Assembly: GCF_000009945.1 (NCBI RefSeq)
Contig: NC_007899.1
Location: forward strand, 496,001-560,000
Source: Chlamydia felis Fe/C-56
GTDB taxonomy: Bacteria > Chlamydiota > Chlamydiia > Chlamydiales > Chlamydiaceae
Length of the DNA stretch: 64,000 nucleotides
Direction of reading: 5' to 3'
The position numbers were made by a program, and so were the translations under genes. The notes beneath the pieces were generated by a model. That model saw only the letters and a list, made by a program, of their open reading frames with translations, was not told the origin of the DNA and made no database searches. Below, piece after piece: positions 45,041 through 54,929 of the stretch (position 1 is its first letter; the number at the start of each line of letters is the position of its first letter).

Positions 45041-45598
45041 TTAGACGCGTTGAATATATTCACACGTACGTGTATCAATTTTTATAATATCTCCGATTTC
45101 TACGAAAGGAGGTACTGTAATTTCGACGCCAGTTTCTAATAAAGCTTTTTTTGTGCCACCAGAAAGTAAAAGCGAGTCTCCAGGGAAATCTGTTTTAGAA
45201 ACCATCAATTCTAAAAAGTGTGGTAGCTCTATAGAAAACACTACATCGTCGTAAACCATGGCAGAGACGGTCACCCCCGCTTTTAAGAATAAAAAATTAT
45301 CCTTCATGATTTCTTTTGAGATATAAATTTTTTCGTAATTTCCCAAATCTAAGAAAAGAAAGTTCTCGCCCTCAACATATAGATATTCAAGATTCCTTGA
45401 TTCAAACTGTGCTTCCTTTATCTCTTGGCCAATTTTAAAATTTCTTTCAACAATGACGTCAGAATCAGCAGCTTTTAATGAAGCCTTGATAAAGGTCTCA
45501 CCTTTATTTCCCGTGACTTTAGAAACCGCTACGACTTTATACAAACCGTCTTTTGTGGAAATAAACATTCCCACAGAGAGTTGGCTACTTAATACCAT
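45041..45598 (-). CDS. efp: Elongation factor P
   Basis: Relieves ribosome stalling at proline-rich sequences. The 185-residue, three-domain protein has Lys32 in KVTGNKGETF at the position of the modified lysine of E. coli EF-P, and the C-terminal signature region PPFVEIGDIIKIDTRTCEY. Chlamydiae carry two efp genes; this is the copy next to accB and rpe. The start overlaps the end of rpe by 14 bases. Many proteins in this window have Pro runs, which fits a need for EF-P. Confidence 0.95.
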   Translation of the reverse strand: MVLSSQLSVGMFISTKDGLYKVVAVSKVTGNKGETFIKASLKAADSDVIVERNFKIGQEIKEAQFESRNLEYLYVEGENFLFLDLGNYEKIYISKEIMKDNFLFLKAGVTVSAMVYDDVVFSIELPHFLELMVSKTDFPGDSLLLSGGTKKALLETGVEITVPPFVEIGDIIKIDTRTCEYIQRV

Positions 45599-46280
45599 GA
45601 CTTTCTCCTCGAAGTAGCAAAACTTTTTCTTCCATAGTCAGTTCATCTTGTTGGAACATATAGGAGGCTGCAACTAAAATATCTGCACCTGCTTCGCGAC
45701 ATATTTTAGCGGAAGCTTCGTCAATGCCACCATCCACTTCAATCAAACAAGAATCTTCAAGACCCATGGTCTTTATTGCCTGTTTTGTAAAACGAATCTT
45801 ATCTGGAACATCAGCAATGAAACTTTGACCACAAAATCCTGGATGTACAGACATTAAAAGTACAACATCACAAAAGGGTAGGAGTGGAGGGATAAATTCG
45901 ATAGAGGTTTCTGGGGAAAAAGCTAGCCCCGCTTGTATTCCACATTTTTTAATATAAGATAATAGTTCTTTAAGATTTTCAGAAGCTTCAAAATGTACGA
46001 TGATACGATCTGCCCCTGATTTGACAAAGGCCTCTATAAAATCAAAAGGTGTGTAGATCATAGCGTGCACCTCTAAAAAGAGGTTTGTAGATCTATTGAT
46101 TGCAGCAATCACGCCGGGGCCAAAAGTCAGGTTAGGGACGAAGTGACCATCCATGATATCAATATGAATGAGGTCTGCACCTGCTGCTTCAATACGTTTT
46201 GCCTCTGTGCCTATGCATGCAAGATTTCCTCCCATAATTGAAGGAGCTATTAAAGTCTTCTGACGTTGTTTCTTATTCAC
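45585..46280 (-). CDS. rpe: Ribulose-phosphate 3-epimerase
   Basis: Interconverts ribulose 5-phosphate and xylulose 5-phosphate in the pentose phosphate pathway. A TIM barrel of 231 residues with APSIMGGN, the metal-binding HIDIMDGHFVPN, MSVHPGFCGQSF and EVDGGI phosphate-site motifs. First gene of a minus-strand unit with efp, accB and accC, and divergent from incA, as in other chlamydiae. Confidence 0.96.
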   Translation of the reverse strand: MNKKQRQKTLIAPSIMGGNLACIGTEAKRIEAAGADLIHIDIMDGHFVPNLTFGPGVIAAINRSTNLFLEVHAMIYTPFDFIEAFVKSGADRIIVHFEASENLKELLSYIKKCGIQAGLAFSPETSIEFIPPLLPFCDVVLLMSVHPGFCGQSFIADVPDKIRFTKQAIKTMGLEDSCLIEVDGGIDEASAKICREAGADILVAASYMFQQDELTMEEKVLLLRGESHGIK

Positions 46281-46658
46281 CTATTTCCTTTTGCGAACAC
46301 ATCAAAATTAAAGAAGTCTCTTAAGGTGTAGTTAGCAAAGCATTTATCCCACCATATCCTTTGAAATAGGATAACCACAAGAAAAACTTCAAAGAGATAG
46401 ATTCTTACATCTTTTGATTAAAATTCATAGAGATCTTGTAAATACAGGGAGATTTCTGTCGTCTAAAATAATCCCTGGTATTTTTTTAGGGATGTTTTTC
46501 AAAAAAAAATTCACCTTAGTTTTTTAGGTAACTCATAGAGAGTACTTACTTTTCTTTGTATGCGAATATCAATAGCATGTCTTTTATAAAGAGATTGATT
46601 TTATAGTTTTATGTAATTAGCCTCCTCGAATTTAAATTATGAAAATGGAAACAAATCT
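46281..46658. promoter_or_regulatory. Divergent rpe/incA intergenic region
   Basis: 378 AT-rich bases between divergent genes. A small hairpin ATCCCT / AGGGAT lies at 46471-46493, followed by GTTTTTC, and could end an upstream transcript or lie in the incA leader. Both promoters must be here but no clear hexamers are visible. Confidence 0.4.
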
Positions 46659-47702
46659 ATGTCAGCACCAGTGGAAAATCCCTCACCAATGTTGTCACAA
46701 GTCCCTGATATCCGTTCTGGAGAGCGAGAAATACAAGAAAGAAATACAGGCACAACTCTAGTCCCTGGGCATTCACAAACCACAACGACTCTTGCTAAGA
46801 GAACCCCAGTTTCAGAAAAGGGTACTTTTCTTCAAAGAGCCCTTCATTTTATGAAAATTATTTCTGCTGTTGCCCTATTGGCTGTAGGGATAGCGGCTTT
46901 AATTTGTTTGCAATTTGGGGTGGTAGTATCAACTTCATCGCTCATTTTAATGATTGCGATTCTGCTTGTCTCATTTATCGTTGTTATTATAGCGATTCAA
47001 GGTAGCTTACCATCTCAAATAGCCCGACAAATGAAACAGCAGGTTCAGCAACTGGGCCAAGAAAACGATCGTCTACATGCAGAAGTTGATACCCTACAAC
47101 AAGCTAATGTGGAGCTTTCTGAGCAAATTACTCAATTGCAACACTTGCATACAAAATTATCAGATTTTGGTGATAAGCTAGAAACTCACACTGGAGATTT
47201 CAGAGATCTTATTGTGGATTTCAAAAACAGTTTAGAAGGGTTTAAGTCTATAGGTGATAAAATAGAAAATTTTATTTCTCCATTTGAGAAATTAGCTAAA
47301 TCTCTACACGATACATTTTCTAAAGAAGGTGTTCAGGAACTTGTGGTTTCTGTGGGTGCTCTGAGAGATAGTTTGGGGAATTTCAAAGGGCTTATAGAAG
47401 AGAATAAGCTTATTTTAGCGCAGATGAAAGAGGACGCAGAGCGCAGGAAAACGCAAATACGTTTCTTAGAGAGTCGGAAACAAGAGTTAGAACAAGTGTG
47501 CTCAACATTAACAGCTTCTATTGCTTCTTTAAGAACTTCTACAGAGAACTTAAAAAATGTAGAGGGGCGTATTACTAACTCTATAGCAAATGACAGAGGG
47601 GCCTCACCATCTTCTACTACAGTCTCTGCAGAAACTGACCTAGATGTTTCCGGAGATCTGGAGGACAACAGTGATCAACAAGAAGATGAATCGCAGCTGT
47701 AA
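46659..47702 (+). CDS. incA: Inclusion membrane protein A
   Basis: A 347-residue IncA, identified by position (beside rpe-efp-accBC, as in other chlamydiae) and architecture. A polar Ser/Thr/Pro-rich N-terminal region of about 60 residues carries the expected type III signal. A bilobed hydrophobic domain spans about 63-113 (IISAVALLAVGIAALICLQF, LILMIAILLVSFIVVIIA). A long coiled coil follows (about 120-290, with QLGQENDRLHAEVDTLQQAN and RRKTQIRFLESRKQELEQ) and an acidic Ser-rich tail. IncA has SNARE-like coiled coils facing the host cytosol and promotes homotypic inclusion fusion (established for C. trachomatis). A terminator follows at 47782. Confidence 0.88.
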   Translation: MSAPVENPSPMLSQVPDIRSGEREIQERNTGTTLVPGHSQTTTTLAKRTPVSEKGTFLQRALHFMKIISAVALLAVGIAALICLQFGVVVSTSSLILMIAILLVSFIVVIIAIQGSLPSQIARQMKQQVQQLGQENDRLHAEVDTLQQANVELSEQITQLQHLHTKLSDFGDKLETHTGDFRDLIVDFKNSLEGFKSIGDKIENFISPFEKLAKSLHDTFSKEGVQELVVSVGALRDSLGNFKGLIEENKLILAQMKEDAERRKTQIRFLESRKQELEQVCSTLTASIASLRTSTENLKNVEGRITNSIANDRGASPSSTTVSAETDLDVSGDLEDNSDQQEDESQL

Positions 47703-47781
47703 AGACGTTGTGAATATTAGGTTATAGTGAATCTAATCTGTATTCTCCCATCATATGAAAATCATTAAAATTTTTAATCGC

Positions 47782-47815
47782 AAAAGGCTGGAGGGTTTCT
47801 CTTGCCTTTTTTTTT
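47782..47815 (+). terminator. Terminator after incA
   Basis: Seven-pair stem AAAAGGC / GCCTTTT with a 15-base loop, ending in a run of nine T. Confidence 0.75.
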
Positions 47816-47837
47816 ATCTCCGTATAAATTTTTCCTA

Positions 47838-48653
47838 ATGTCTCACTATACCTTCAAAAAAAAGCGCTCCCGTTCTTCTGGGAAAGCATATGAAAAGTCA
47901 ACATCTTGGGAATCCATAGCTGAAGATTATCATAAAATCGTTCAGAATAAAGGGCATTTTTATCATAAAGAAGTCATAATTCCTAAACTGCTTCCTTTAT
48001 TAGATTTAAAATCAAAAGACTCCTTAGTGGATATCGGTTGCGGTCAGGGAATTTTAGAAAGAGTGATTCCCAAGGAATGTGGGTATCTAGGTTTAGATAT
48101 TTCTCCTAGTCTGATTTCTATTGCAAGGAATTTGCGAAAATCACGCTCCCACGCATTTGCTATTCAAGATCTTACAAAAAATCTTGAAGTAGAGAATATT
48201 CGGTCTTTTTCTCATGCTGTAGCTATTTTATCTCTACAAAATATGGAGAACCCGGATCAGGCAATTAAGAACACTTCTAAGCTTCTTTGCGATAAGGGAA
48301 GGTTTTTAATGGTGTTAAATCACCCTTGTTTTCGTATTCCTAGAGTATCCTCGTGGCATTATGACGAAGATAAAAAGCTTCTTTCTAGAAAGATTGATCG
48401 TTATCTTTCTAAAATGATAATTCCGATAATTGCCCATCCAGGAAAAAAGCAGTCGGAATCTTCTATTTCTTTTCACTTTCCCTTAAGTTACTGGACCCAA
48501 GCATTAGCGAGGTTTGGGTTTGTTATTGAGAATATGGAAGAGTGGATCTCCCCTAAAAAATCTATAGGAACACGTGCCAAAGCAGAAAACGTTTGTCGCG
48601 AAGAGTTTCCATTATTCTTATTAATCTCTTGTATTAAGATTAATAATATTTAA
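47838..48653 (+). CDS. Class I SAM-dependent methyltransferase
   Basis: A 271-residue methyltransferase. The ATG at 47838 (MSHYTFKKKRSRSSGKAYEK) is preferred to a TTG 36 bases upstream that lies in the incA terminator. SAM-binding motif I is VDIGCGQG around D65, followed by an acidic end of strand 2 (GYLGLDIS) and motif post-II LSLQNMENPDQAIKN. The basic N terminus may bind nucleic acid. It corresponds to the chlamydial methylase gene upstream of the YihY-type gene. The substrate (RNA, protein or small molecule) is not evident. Confidence 0.8.
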   Translation: MSHYTFKKKRSRSSGKAYEKSTSWESIAEDYHKIVQNKGHFYHKEVIIPKLLPLLDLKSKDSLVDIGCGQGILERVIPKECGYLGLDISPSLISIARNLRKSRSHAFAIQDLTKNLEVENIRSFSHAVAILSLQNMENPDQAIKNTSKLLCDKGRFLMVLNHPCFRIPRVSSWHYDEDKKLLSRKIDRYLSKMIIPIIAHPGKKQSESSISFHFPLSYWTQALARFGFVIENMEEWISPKKSIGTRAKAENVCREEFPLFLLISCIKINNI

Positions 48654-48680
48654 TAAAATAAAGTTTATAAAACTTGGCGT

Positions 48681-48722
48681 CAAAAAGCATTTTTTTATTA
48701 AAATAAGTAAAAACGCTTTTTG
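48681..48722. terminator. AT-rich hairpin between methyltransferase and YihY-type genes
   Basis: Inverted eight-base arms CAAAAAGC (48681-48688) and GCTTTTTG (48715-48722) with a 26-base A/T loop. It sits directly before the next start codon, so it may terminate transcription or control translation. Confidence 0.45.
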
Positions 48723-48729
48723 ATTTAAT

Positions 48730-50022
48730 ATGTTTCGGAAGTTCTCACTATTTTCTAAAAAAAAAAAGAATCCAAAGTTGGGATTTCGAAATAGTCGAAT
48801 CGTTAGATCTTTCTTACTTGCCCCCAAGGTTTTATTGAGAAATGAGGTTTCTAAAGAGGCCTGTGTTTTGAGTTATTACGGTTTGTTTAGCTGCATACCG
48901 ATACTCGTCTTTTTTTTAAGGCTATCCCAGCATCTTTTTGTAAATTTAGATTGGAAAGAGTGGCTGCTTGTTAAGTTCCCTGATTATAAAGGACCTATCT
49001 TAGCGATTGTTGAAGCTGCTTACCGTTCTACAACGAGTAATATCGGCTTGGTATTGGTAGGAAGTTTCTTTGTTTTTTGCTGGGCTGGGATTCTTATGCT
49101 TTTATCCTTAGAAGATGGTTTGAATAAGATCTTCAGAACTGGATGGACCCCAATATCTATTCAGAGATTGGTTTCTTATTTGATCATTACGTTAGTAAGC
49201 CCAATGATTTTTATTATTGTGTGCGGCTCATGGATTTATATCACCCAAATTATGCCAGTGCAGTATGCACGTCTATTTTCTCTAAGCCATTCCATTACAG
49301 CATTGTACGTATTTTCAAGACTGACGCCCTATTTATTCATCTATTTGGCTTTATTTTGCTTTTATGCATTTTTACCTAGAGTTTCTGTGCAAAAGACAGC
49401 AGCGTTTATCTCAGCTTTAACGGCAGGAACACTGTGGATAATTTTTCAGAAGGTTTTCTTCTGCTTACAGTTTTACCTATTTAACTATAGTTTTACTTAC
49501 GGAGCTTTAGTGGCTCTGCCTTCGTTTTTGCTGCTTCTTTATCTCTATGCAATGATTTATCTTTTTGGAGGGGCTTTTACTTTTCTTATTCAAAATCAAG
49601 GATGTAACTTTGTTTTGCCTGCAGAACAGTACTTGACCAATTGCTATATAAAGCTTGTAGTATGCACTTATATTCTTTCTGTGGTATCGAGAGATTTTAA
49701 TCAGGCCTCCACACCACCTACCGCAAAGACCATAGCTAAAAATTCTAAAATCCCTATTGGAGAGATCTCCCAGTGTTTAGATATTTTAGAAAATGAAGGC
49801 TTCATTCTTTCTTATAAGAGAGCTTACAAGCCAACTTATAACATTTCAGGACTCACTATTAAAGATATAGTCGAGCAACTACTCCATTTAAAAACTTTCA
49901 GTCAAGTTCATCCAGACGCAGCCTTAAGTTTAATACAAAGTTGTTTGAAAGACATGTTTAATCAAGCAACAAAAAGCTCTTATAACCTAACTCTTACAGA
50001 TATTGCCGGAAAGATAAAATGA
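48730..50022 (+). CDS. YihY/BrkB (UPF0761)-family inner membrane protein
   Basis: A 430-residue polytopic protein of the YihY/BrkB family. The N terminus is basic (with Lys-rich KKKKNPKLGFRNSRIVRSF), then about six membrane segments between residues 40 and 290, including LVLVGSFFVFCWAGILMLLS and FGGAFTFLI. A C-terminal domain of about 120 residues looks like a winged helix (PTAKTIAKNSKIPIGEISQCLDILENEGFI). The family's role is unsettled. Codons about 13-16 include an 11-A run (48767-48777), prone to slippage. The stop overlaps the next start by four bases (ATGA), so the two are co-translated. Confidence 0.85.
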   Translation: MFRKFSLFSKKKKNPKLGFRNSRIVRSFLLAPKVLLRNEVSKEACVLSYYGLFSCIPILVFFLRLSQHLFVNLDWKEWLLVKFPDYKGPILAIVEAAYRSTTSNIGLVLVGSFFVFCWAGILMLLSLEDGLNKIFRTGWTPISIQRLVSYLIITLVSPMIFIIVCGSWIYITQIMPVQYARLFSLSHSITALYVFSRLTPYLFIYLALFCFYAFLPRVSVQKTAAFISALTAGTLWIIFQKVFFCLQFYLFNYSFTYGALVALPSFLLLLYLYAMIYLFGGAFTFLIQNQGCNFVLPAEQYLTNCYIKLVVCTYILSVVSRDFNQASTPPTAKTIAKNSKIPIGEISQCLDILENEGFILSYKRAYKPTYNISGLTIKDIVEQLLHLKTFSQVHPDAALSLIQSCLKDMFNQATKSSYNLTLTDIAGKIK

Positions 50023-53000
50023 AACGAAGATCCTGGTATAAGACTCTAGGGATAAGTATAAGTTTAGGAGTTTTCCTGACTTTTGTTTATTTTCTGCCTC
50101 CGCTACTTTCTCAAGGATCCGGGAAATATCTCTTTCTTTCTTTAATTCATAAGGAAACAGGACTGTCTTGTGATGTCGATGATTTAAGTTTGTCTTGGTT
50201 GGGTCCGCAAGTAGCTAAGAAAGTCAAAGTTATTGGGAAGGATAAAAATAGCGAGATTTTCTCTGCAGAAAAGATAGAAATCGATGGATCTTTGCTCAGA
50301 CTACTTCTTTATAAGCGTCCTAAGGCCATATCCCTCTTGGGATGGTCTTTGCAAATTGACGAGTCGTTAACTATAGACCATCCTTCGGTGGGGAATCTTG
50401 ATCCTGGAGTGTTTCTTTCTTATTTGGTGCACAGTTCCATACTCTCTGAACATGGGTCTATAGTCATGAAGACAATTAAGGGATCTACCCTGGTACTGTC
50501 TGGATTTTATGTGGAAAAGACACCAGAAGTTCTATTAGTTAAGGGCGTTGTTACAGAAGACAATGTAACTGGAAGAGTTTTCATAGAGAGTAGACTTTCC
50601 CCAAAGGTCAATATTACTGCAGAACTTAACTCGGTCCCCGCTTCATTTTTTAAGCTTTTCATCACCTCACCAATTATAGATCGTGTTCTTTCTGAAGAAG
50701 ATTTTATCGATCTGCAAGCCGAAGCTGCTCATAGTAACGGAAAAATTCTTATGACAGCAACTGCTAAGGGAAGTCAAATTCAAGCTAAACTTCAGGGTTA
50801 TATCCATCAATCTAACTTTTATATTGTAGAAGGTAGTCCATCATTTATAGAGCTGCAGCCGAAAATCTCTTCACTCTTATGTTCTGAGATTCTTGCTTTG
50901 CCTGTGAAGATTTCCAGTGAACATATCCGAACACGCATCTCTAATGCTAAAATTCCTTTGGACCTCACCCGATGGGGAAGTATAGAAGCTAACCTACAGA
51001 CAAAACTTCCTATGGTTTCTCTATCACCAAAAGATCCAAATCTTTCTGTGCAAATGAGAAATATAGAAATAGGAATTAAAAAGACTGCTCAATACACCTA
51101 TATTCGTGGGGCTTCTGTATCTGTTTTTGGAGGCGCTGCACAATCTTATGTTAATGGCATAGTAACTGTTGATAGTAAAAAGAAACGCACAGAATTTTTG
51201 TTGCAACAAACTATGTTGCCTCATACGTATTTACGAGCCCTATTTCCGCGTCCATTTGTCGTTAATATACCTTTAGAAGTCCCCTACTACTCCTTGGAAG
51301 TTCGAGGTGAGTATAAAAATTCCCAGATAAAAGCTGAAGCTGATCTGGATAATTCCTTGCTTAAGGTGAATTTTTCTTCTTCAGGAACATTGCAAGCGCT
51401 GTTATTTCAGGGAAGTGCCACCTACTATTTAGAAGAAAACCTAAAGAAGAAACTTTCTCAGCAATTTTCTTATGCTGAAGCTTCCTTTTCAGGAAAAGTT
51501 CATCTGACGCAAAAGCACCTCTATTTTCCTAAGTTTTCTGGAAAAATTACTGCGGGAGAAAATGAGATTTTCATACACGGAAAATTTGGGAAACCTAATG
51601 AACCGATACGTCCTGATACCTGCTCAACATTAGTTCACGGTAAACTATGCTCACTACCTTTAAGTATGGTATCTCCAAGGCTAATTCCTTTGCAACTTAC
51701 CAAAGCCAGTTTCTCTTTTCATACTGATGGAGCGAGATCTTTAACAAAAGGAAACTTACAGCTCATGATTGAGGATCCCGAAGATCCCCAGCTTCCTCCT
51801 TCACGCATTCTTATCCCCGATGTTTTGGTTTCTGCTATAGATCCTGAAAAATCTATAGATATCAACAATGTTAAGATTCAAGGGGCGGGGGAAGTCATTG
51901 ACTTCCCTATCGATAGGATGCTCAGAATTCAGCAAAAGACAGCGTGCTTATCTACCTATATTGGACCTACAGGAGACATGACCTTTTCAGTATTGTATAA
52001 TCCAAAAGAAGAAGACAGACTAGTTCTTCGTTCATCTTTCAAAACAGAAGCTCTTAAAGGTGATATAAAGCTCATTATGGACGATAGCCTAACCCTTTCT
52101 TCTAAAACTCAGGGGACTTTACAATTGGAAATCACCCCAGAGCGTTATTCGGGCTTTTTTGCAAATTCCTCATGTTTCCCCTCATGCACGCTTCATAGAA
52201 CGGCTACTGCTCGTTTAGATATATCTAAACTGTCTTGTGCTCAGCAACAATCCGGCCTTTCCTGCCTTTCTTTACTTACAGAAGGAGGATTCGAAGGGGC
52301 TTTATCAACAAATCCCCTAATTTTCTACGATCATGTATCGAAGGAAACCTTCATTATCAACAACCTATCTGGATCTCTATATTCTAGTAATTTAGATGCG
52401 AAGGTGCAGTATGATCTTCAGGGTAGCTGTTTAGTTCCTAGTCAGGATAGTAAAATTTCTGCAGAATTTCTTATACAAGGTTCTATTGATCACCTGCTAG
52501 ATCCTTTACAAAGGCAATTCGAACAAACAGCAGAATGGAAACACATTCCTTCATCATTTATTACGGGAATCTTTCCTATTTCACCAAGTGTGAAAACTAA
52601 AGTGTCTTCTCTTGCAGGACCAAGAATAAACGTGGATATTAAAAATCGCTTCCTCGGTGATGAGGGGCTTATAAGAATAAAAGTAGATTCTGCAAATCTT
52701 CAAGCTTATATTCCGCTAATTTTAAAAGAAAAGGCCATCCTTTTAGAAGATGATCTTGTAGCTACCTTGCACATTAACGAAGAAATCAATAAAGCATTCT
52801 TTCAGGAGTTTAACCCGTTAATTTCAGGAAATGCCTATTCCCAACACCCAGTATTACTTCAGGTAAGCAAAGAGAATTTCTATCTCCCAATCTCTCCCTA
52901 CTCTTTCGAAGAGTTTCATATCCAGGCAGCGAGCTTAGATTTCGGGAAAATTTCTATAGCAAATACAGGGACCATGTATGACTTGTTTAAGTTTCTTGAT

Positions 53001-53444
53001 ATTGAAGAAAGCAAGCAGTTTGTCGAATCGTGGTTTACTCCTATTTTCTTCTCAGTACAAAAAGGAAGCATTATCTGTAAGCGCTTTGATGCTTTAATAG
53101 ATAATAGAATACGCCTTGCTTTATGGGGGAAAACGGATATTATCAAAGATAGAATCTCCATGACATTGGGAATTGATCCCGAGGTAATCAAGAAATACTT
53201 CCACAATACTTCTCTAAAAACTAAGAATTTCTTCCTCATAAAAATTCGAGGATCTATCTCTTCTCCAGAAGTCGACTGGTCTTCAGCGTACGCACGTATC
53301 GCCCTTCTCAAAAGCTATACAATTGCTAGCCCATTTAGTGCGCTAGCCGATAAACTTTTCTCTTCTTTAGGAGATTCTACGCCTCCACAAACAGTTTCTC
53401 CCTTGCCTTGGGAAAAACCACGCGATTCACAAGAAAACAACTAA
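50019..53444 (+). CDS. Very large AsmA/TamB-like envelope protein (CT131 type)
   Basis: A 1141-residue protein with a single N-terminal signal anchor (about residues 8-30, GISISLGVFLTFVYFLPPLL) and a long beta-strand-rich body of repeating short hydrophobic strands, as in AsmA/TamB/YhdP bridge proteins. Near the C terminus GTMYDLFKFLDIEE and TDIIKDRISMTLGIDPEVI recall the AsmA-type C-terminal region. Related family members link inner and outer membranes and move lipid or help outer-membrane assembly; that role here is inference. The neighbour relationship with the YihY-type gene matches other chlamydiae. Confidence 0.75.
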   Translation: MKRRSWYKTLGISISLGVFLTFVYFLPPLLSQGSGKYLFLSLIHKETGLSCDVDDLSLSWLGPQVAKKVKVIGKDKNSEIFSAEKIEIDGSLLRLLLYKRPKAISLLGWSLQIDESLTIDHPSVGNLDPGVFLSYLVHSSILSEHGSIVMKTIKGSTLVLSGFYVEKTPEVLLVKGVVTEDNVTGRVFIESRLSPKVNITAELNSVPASFFKLFITSPIIDRVLSEEDFIDLQAEAAHSNGKILMTATAKGSQIQAKLQGYIHQSNFYIVEGSPSFIELQPKISSLLCSEILALPVKISSEHIRTRISNAKIPLDLTRWGSIEANLQTKLPMVSLSPKDPNLSVQMRNIEIGIKKTAQYTYIRGASVSVFGGAAQSYVNGIVTVDSKKKRTEFLLQQTMLPHTYLRALFPRPFVVNIPLEVPYYSLEVRGEYKNSQIKAEADLDNSLLKVNFSSSGTLQALLFQGSATYYLEENLKKKLSQQFSYAEASFSGKVHLTQKHLYFPKFSGKITAGENEIFIHGKFGKPNEPIRPDTCSTLVHGKLCSLPLSMVSPRLIPLQLTKASFSFHTDGARSLTKGNLQLMIEDPEDPQLPPSRILIPDVLVSAIDPEKSIDINNVKIQGAGEVIDFPIDRMLRIQQKTACLSTYIGPTGDMTFSVLYNPKEEDRLVLRSSFKTEALKGDIKLIMDDSLTLSSKTQGTLQLEITPERYSGFFANSSCFPSCTLHRTATARLDISKLSCAQQQSGLSCLSLLTEGGFEGALSTNPLIFYDHVSKETFIINNLSGSLYSSNLDAKVQYDLQGSCLVPSQDSKISAEFLIQGSIDHLLDPLQRQFEQTAEWKHIPSSFITGIFPISPSVKTKVSSLAGPRINVDIKNRFLGDEGLIRIKVDSANLQAYIPLILKEKAILLEDDLVATLHINEEINKAFFQEFNPLISGNAYSQHPVLLQVSKENFYLPISPYSFEEFHIQAASLDFGKISIANTGTMYDLFKFLDIEESKQFVESWFTPIFFSVQKGSIICKRFDALIDNRIRLALWGKTDIIKDRISMTLGIDPEVIKKYFHNTSLKTKNFFLIKIRGSISSPEVDWSSAYARIALLKSYTIASPFSALADKLFSSLGDSTPPQTVSPLPWEKPRDSQENN

Positions 53445-53557
53445 TTTAATAAAACGTCTAATTTTTTAACTATTTTTAATAATTAATTATATTTTTTTAA
53501 TTTAAATTGTTTTGTTATACGCAAATTTATGATTGATTATTTGCATAGGATAAAACT

Positions 53558-54922
53558 ATGAGAAAGCGACATTCTTTCTTTCACCCCACACCCAGTAAAC
53601 CCGAACCCTTGGTTTCTATGATTCAAAAAACCATAACTATGGTGGAAAGGATCCAAGGTAGAACTGGGGATCCAGTGAATTTAGAACTAAATAAGATTTG
53701 CGCAGATATTCAAGAAATCAAGATGATTTTAGTGAAACAGGCTAAGGATATAGATTGTTTATATACAAAAAATACCGATGAGCAAATTCAGAATTTAGAA
53801 ACGGATATGAGTTTTGTGAAGACATCCCTGCACAACCTTTTAGAAGAATTGAAAGGATTAAAGATTGTGGTAGAGGAAGGAATTGATAACTCACTAAATG
53901 ATCATAGTCACTTGGTTAGGTCTGTTTTAGTAGAGATCTATCAGAAGTTCCTATCTACATCTGGAGGAACGATCTCAGGAAATATCGATATGAATAATCA
54001 TGCGGTTTTGGGGCTTGAAATGCCCCAAAATCCTACAGATTCCTATGCAGCATCTGTGGGGTATGTAGAATCTCAACTACGCCCTATTGAGGCTAAACTT
54101 GTTGAAATATGTGAAAAAGTGAAAAGCCACGATAGTGTCATAACTTCTATGAATTTTCAAATGATGCCGGTTTCTGGAGGGAAATTTCGTGGAATCGTAG
54201 ATATGGATGGTCATAGACTCACTGGGATTGCATATCCTAGAGAACGTTCTGACGCGATATCTCTAGATTATCTTCATAGTTATCTAGAATCGAAAAATCT
54301 TTCTGAAGGTTCTGTAACAGAATCTGTATTACAGTGTCCAACTGCTAATGTGGAAGCATGCAGCCTCTATTCCATAGGAGTAAGTCACAAGGTAGATTGT
54401 CCTCTTCCTATAGCACTTCTTTCTCAAGGAATGATAGGATTTACCTGGAGAGCAAAAAGTCCAACCTCCTCTGGGAAATTCCCTATGAATGCTCTTAAAT
54501 ACGCATTGTCTGATCAAGATCAACGGTGTTTTGTACTTAATAACAACATTTTATACGGGAAATATGCAGGAAGCTACACTTGGGATCTTACATTGAAAGC
54601 TTTAATCCCCTCAATTTTAGAACAGAAAAGCCCGAAGATAAGGATGAGAGTATATTACGATCAATCTTTTTGGAATCATAAGGAAGAGCTTCGAGGTAAT
54701 GCCGGCTATATAGAAATGCCTCTAATTTCTGTGGGACGAACAAGTCTAGGCGGCCATAGCTACGATATTGTAGAATTACCTGCAGGAAATGCGCGAGTAT
54801 TGGTCGTTCCTGAAAATTGCGGCGGAGTGACTATACATTTGGAAAATGACCAAGAGGGACTCCCCCCTCAAGATCTTTATATTGTGCAAGCTGCTTACTC
54901 GTGTAGCTGGCGACGTTATTAA
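53558..54922 (+). CDS. Protein with coiled coil and phage tail-fibre-like repeats
   Basis: A 454-residue protein without signal peptide or TM segment. Residues about 15-125 are helical and heptad-like. Two repeats follow: about 135-175 (GGTISGNIDMNNHAVLGLEM, NPTDSYAASVGYVES) and about 204-243 (GGKFRGIVDMDGHRLTGIAY, ERSDAISLDYLHSYLE). They follow the G-x-(M/I)-x-G-x-(I/L)-D-M-x-x-H-x-(I/L)-x-x-(L/I) ... D-A-x-x-x-x-Y-(V/L) pattern found in tail-fibre and collar proteins of phages. The C-terminal 200 residues are beta-rich. A trimeric fibre-like protein is a reasonable inference; the role in Chlamydia is unknown. It starts 113 bases after the previous gene. Confidence 0.65.
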   Translation: MRKRHSFFHPTPSKPEPLVSMIQKTITMVERIQGRTGDPVNLELNKICADIQEIKMILVKQAKDIDCLYTKNTDEQIQNLETDMSFVKTSLHNLLEELKGLKIVVEEGIDNSLNDHSHLVRSVLVEIYQKFLSTSGGTISGNIDMNNHAVLGLEMPQNPTDSYAASVGYVESQLRPIEAKLVEICEKVKSHDSVITSMNFQMMPVSGGKFRGIVDMDGHRLTGIAYPRERSDAISLDYLHSYLESKNLSEGSVTESVLQCPTANVEACSLYSIGVSHKVDCPLPIALLSQGMIGFTWRAKSPTSSGKFPMNALKYALSDQDQRCFVLNNNILYGKYAGSYTWDLTLKALIPSILEQKSPKIRMRVYYDQSFWNHKEELRGNAGYIEMPLISVGRTSLGGHSYDIVELPAGNARVLVVPENCGGVTIHLENDQEGLPPQDLYIVQAAYSCSWRRY

Positions 54923-54929
54923 GACAGGC

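Noticed and set aside
53558..54922. Prophage remnant, because of tail-fibre-like repeats
   Set aside because: No integrase, capsid, tail or lysis gene nearby; flanking genes are conserved chlamydial genes.
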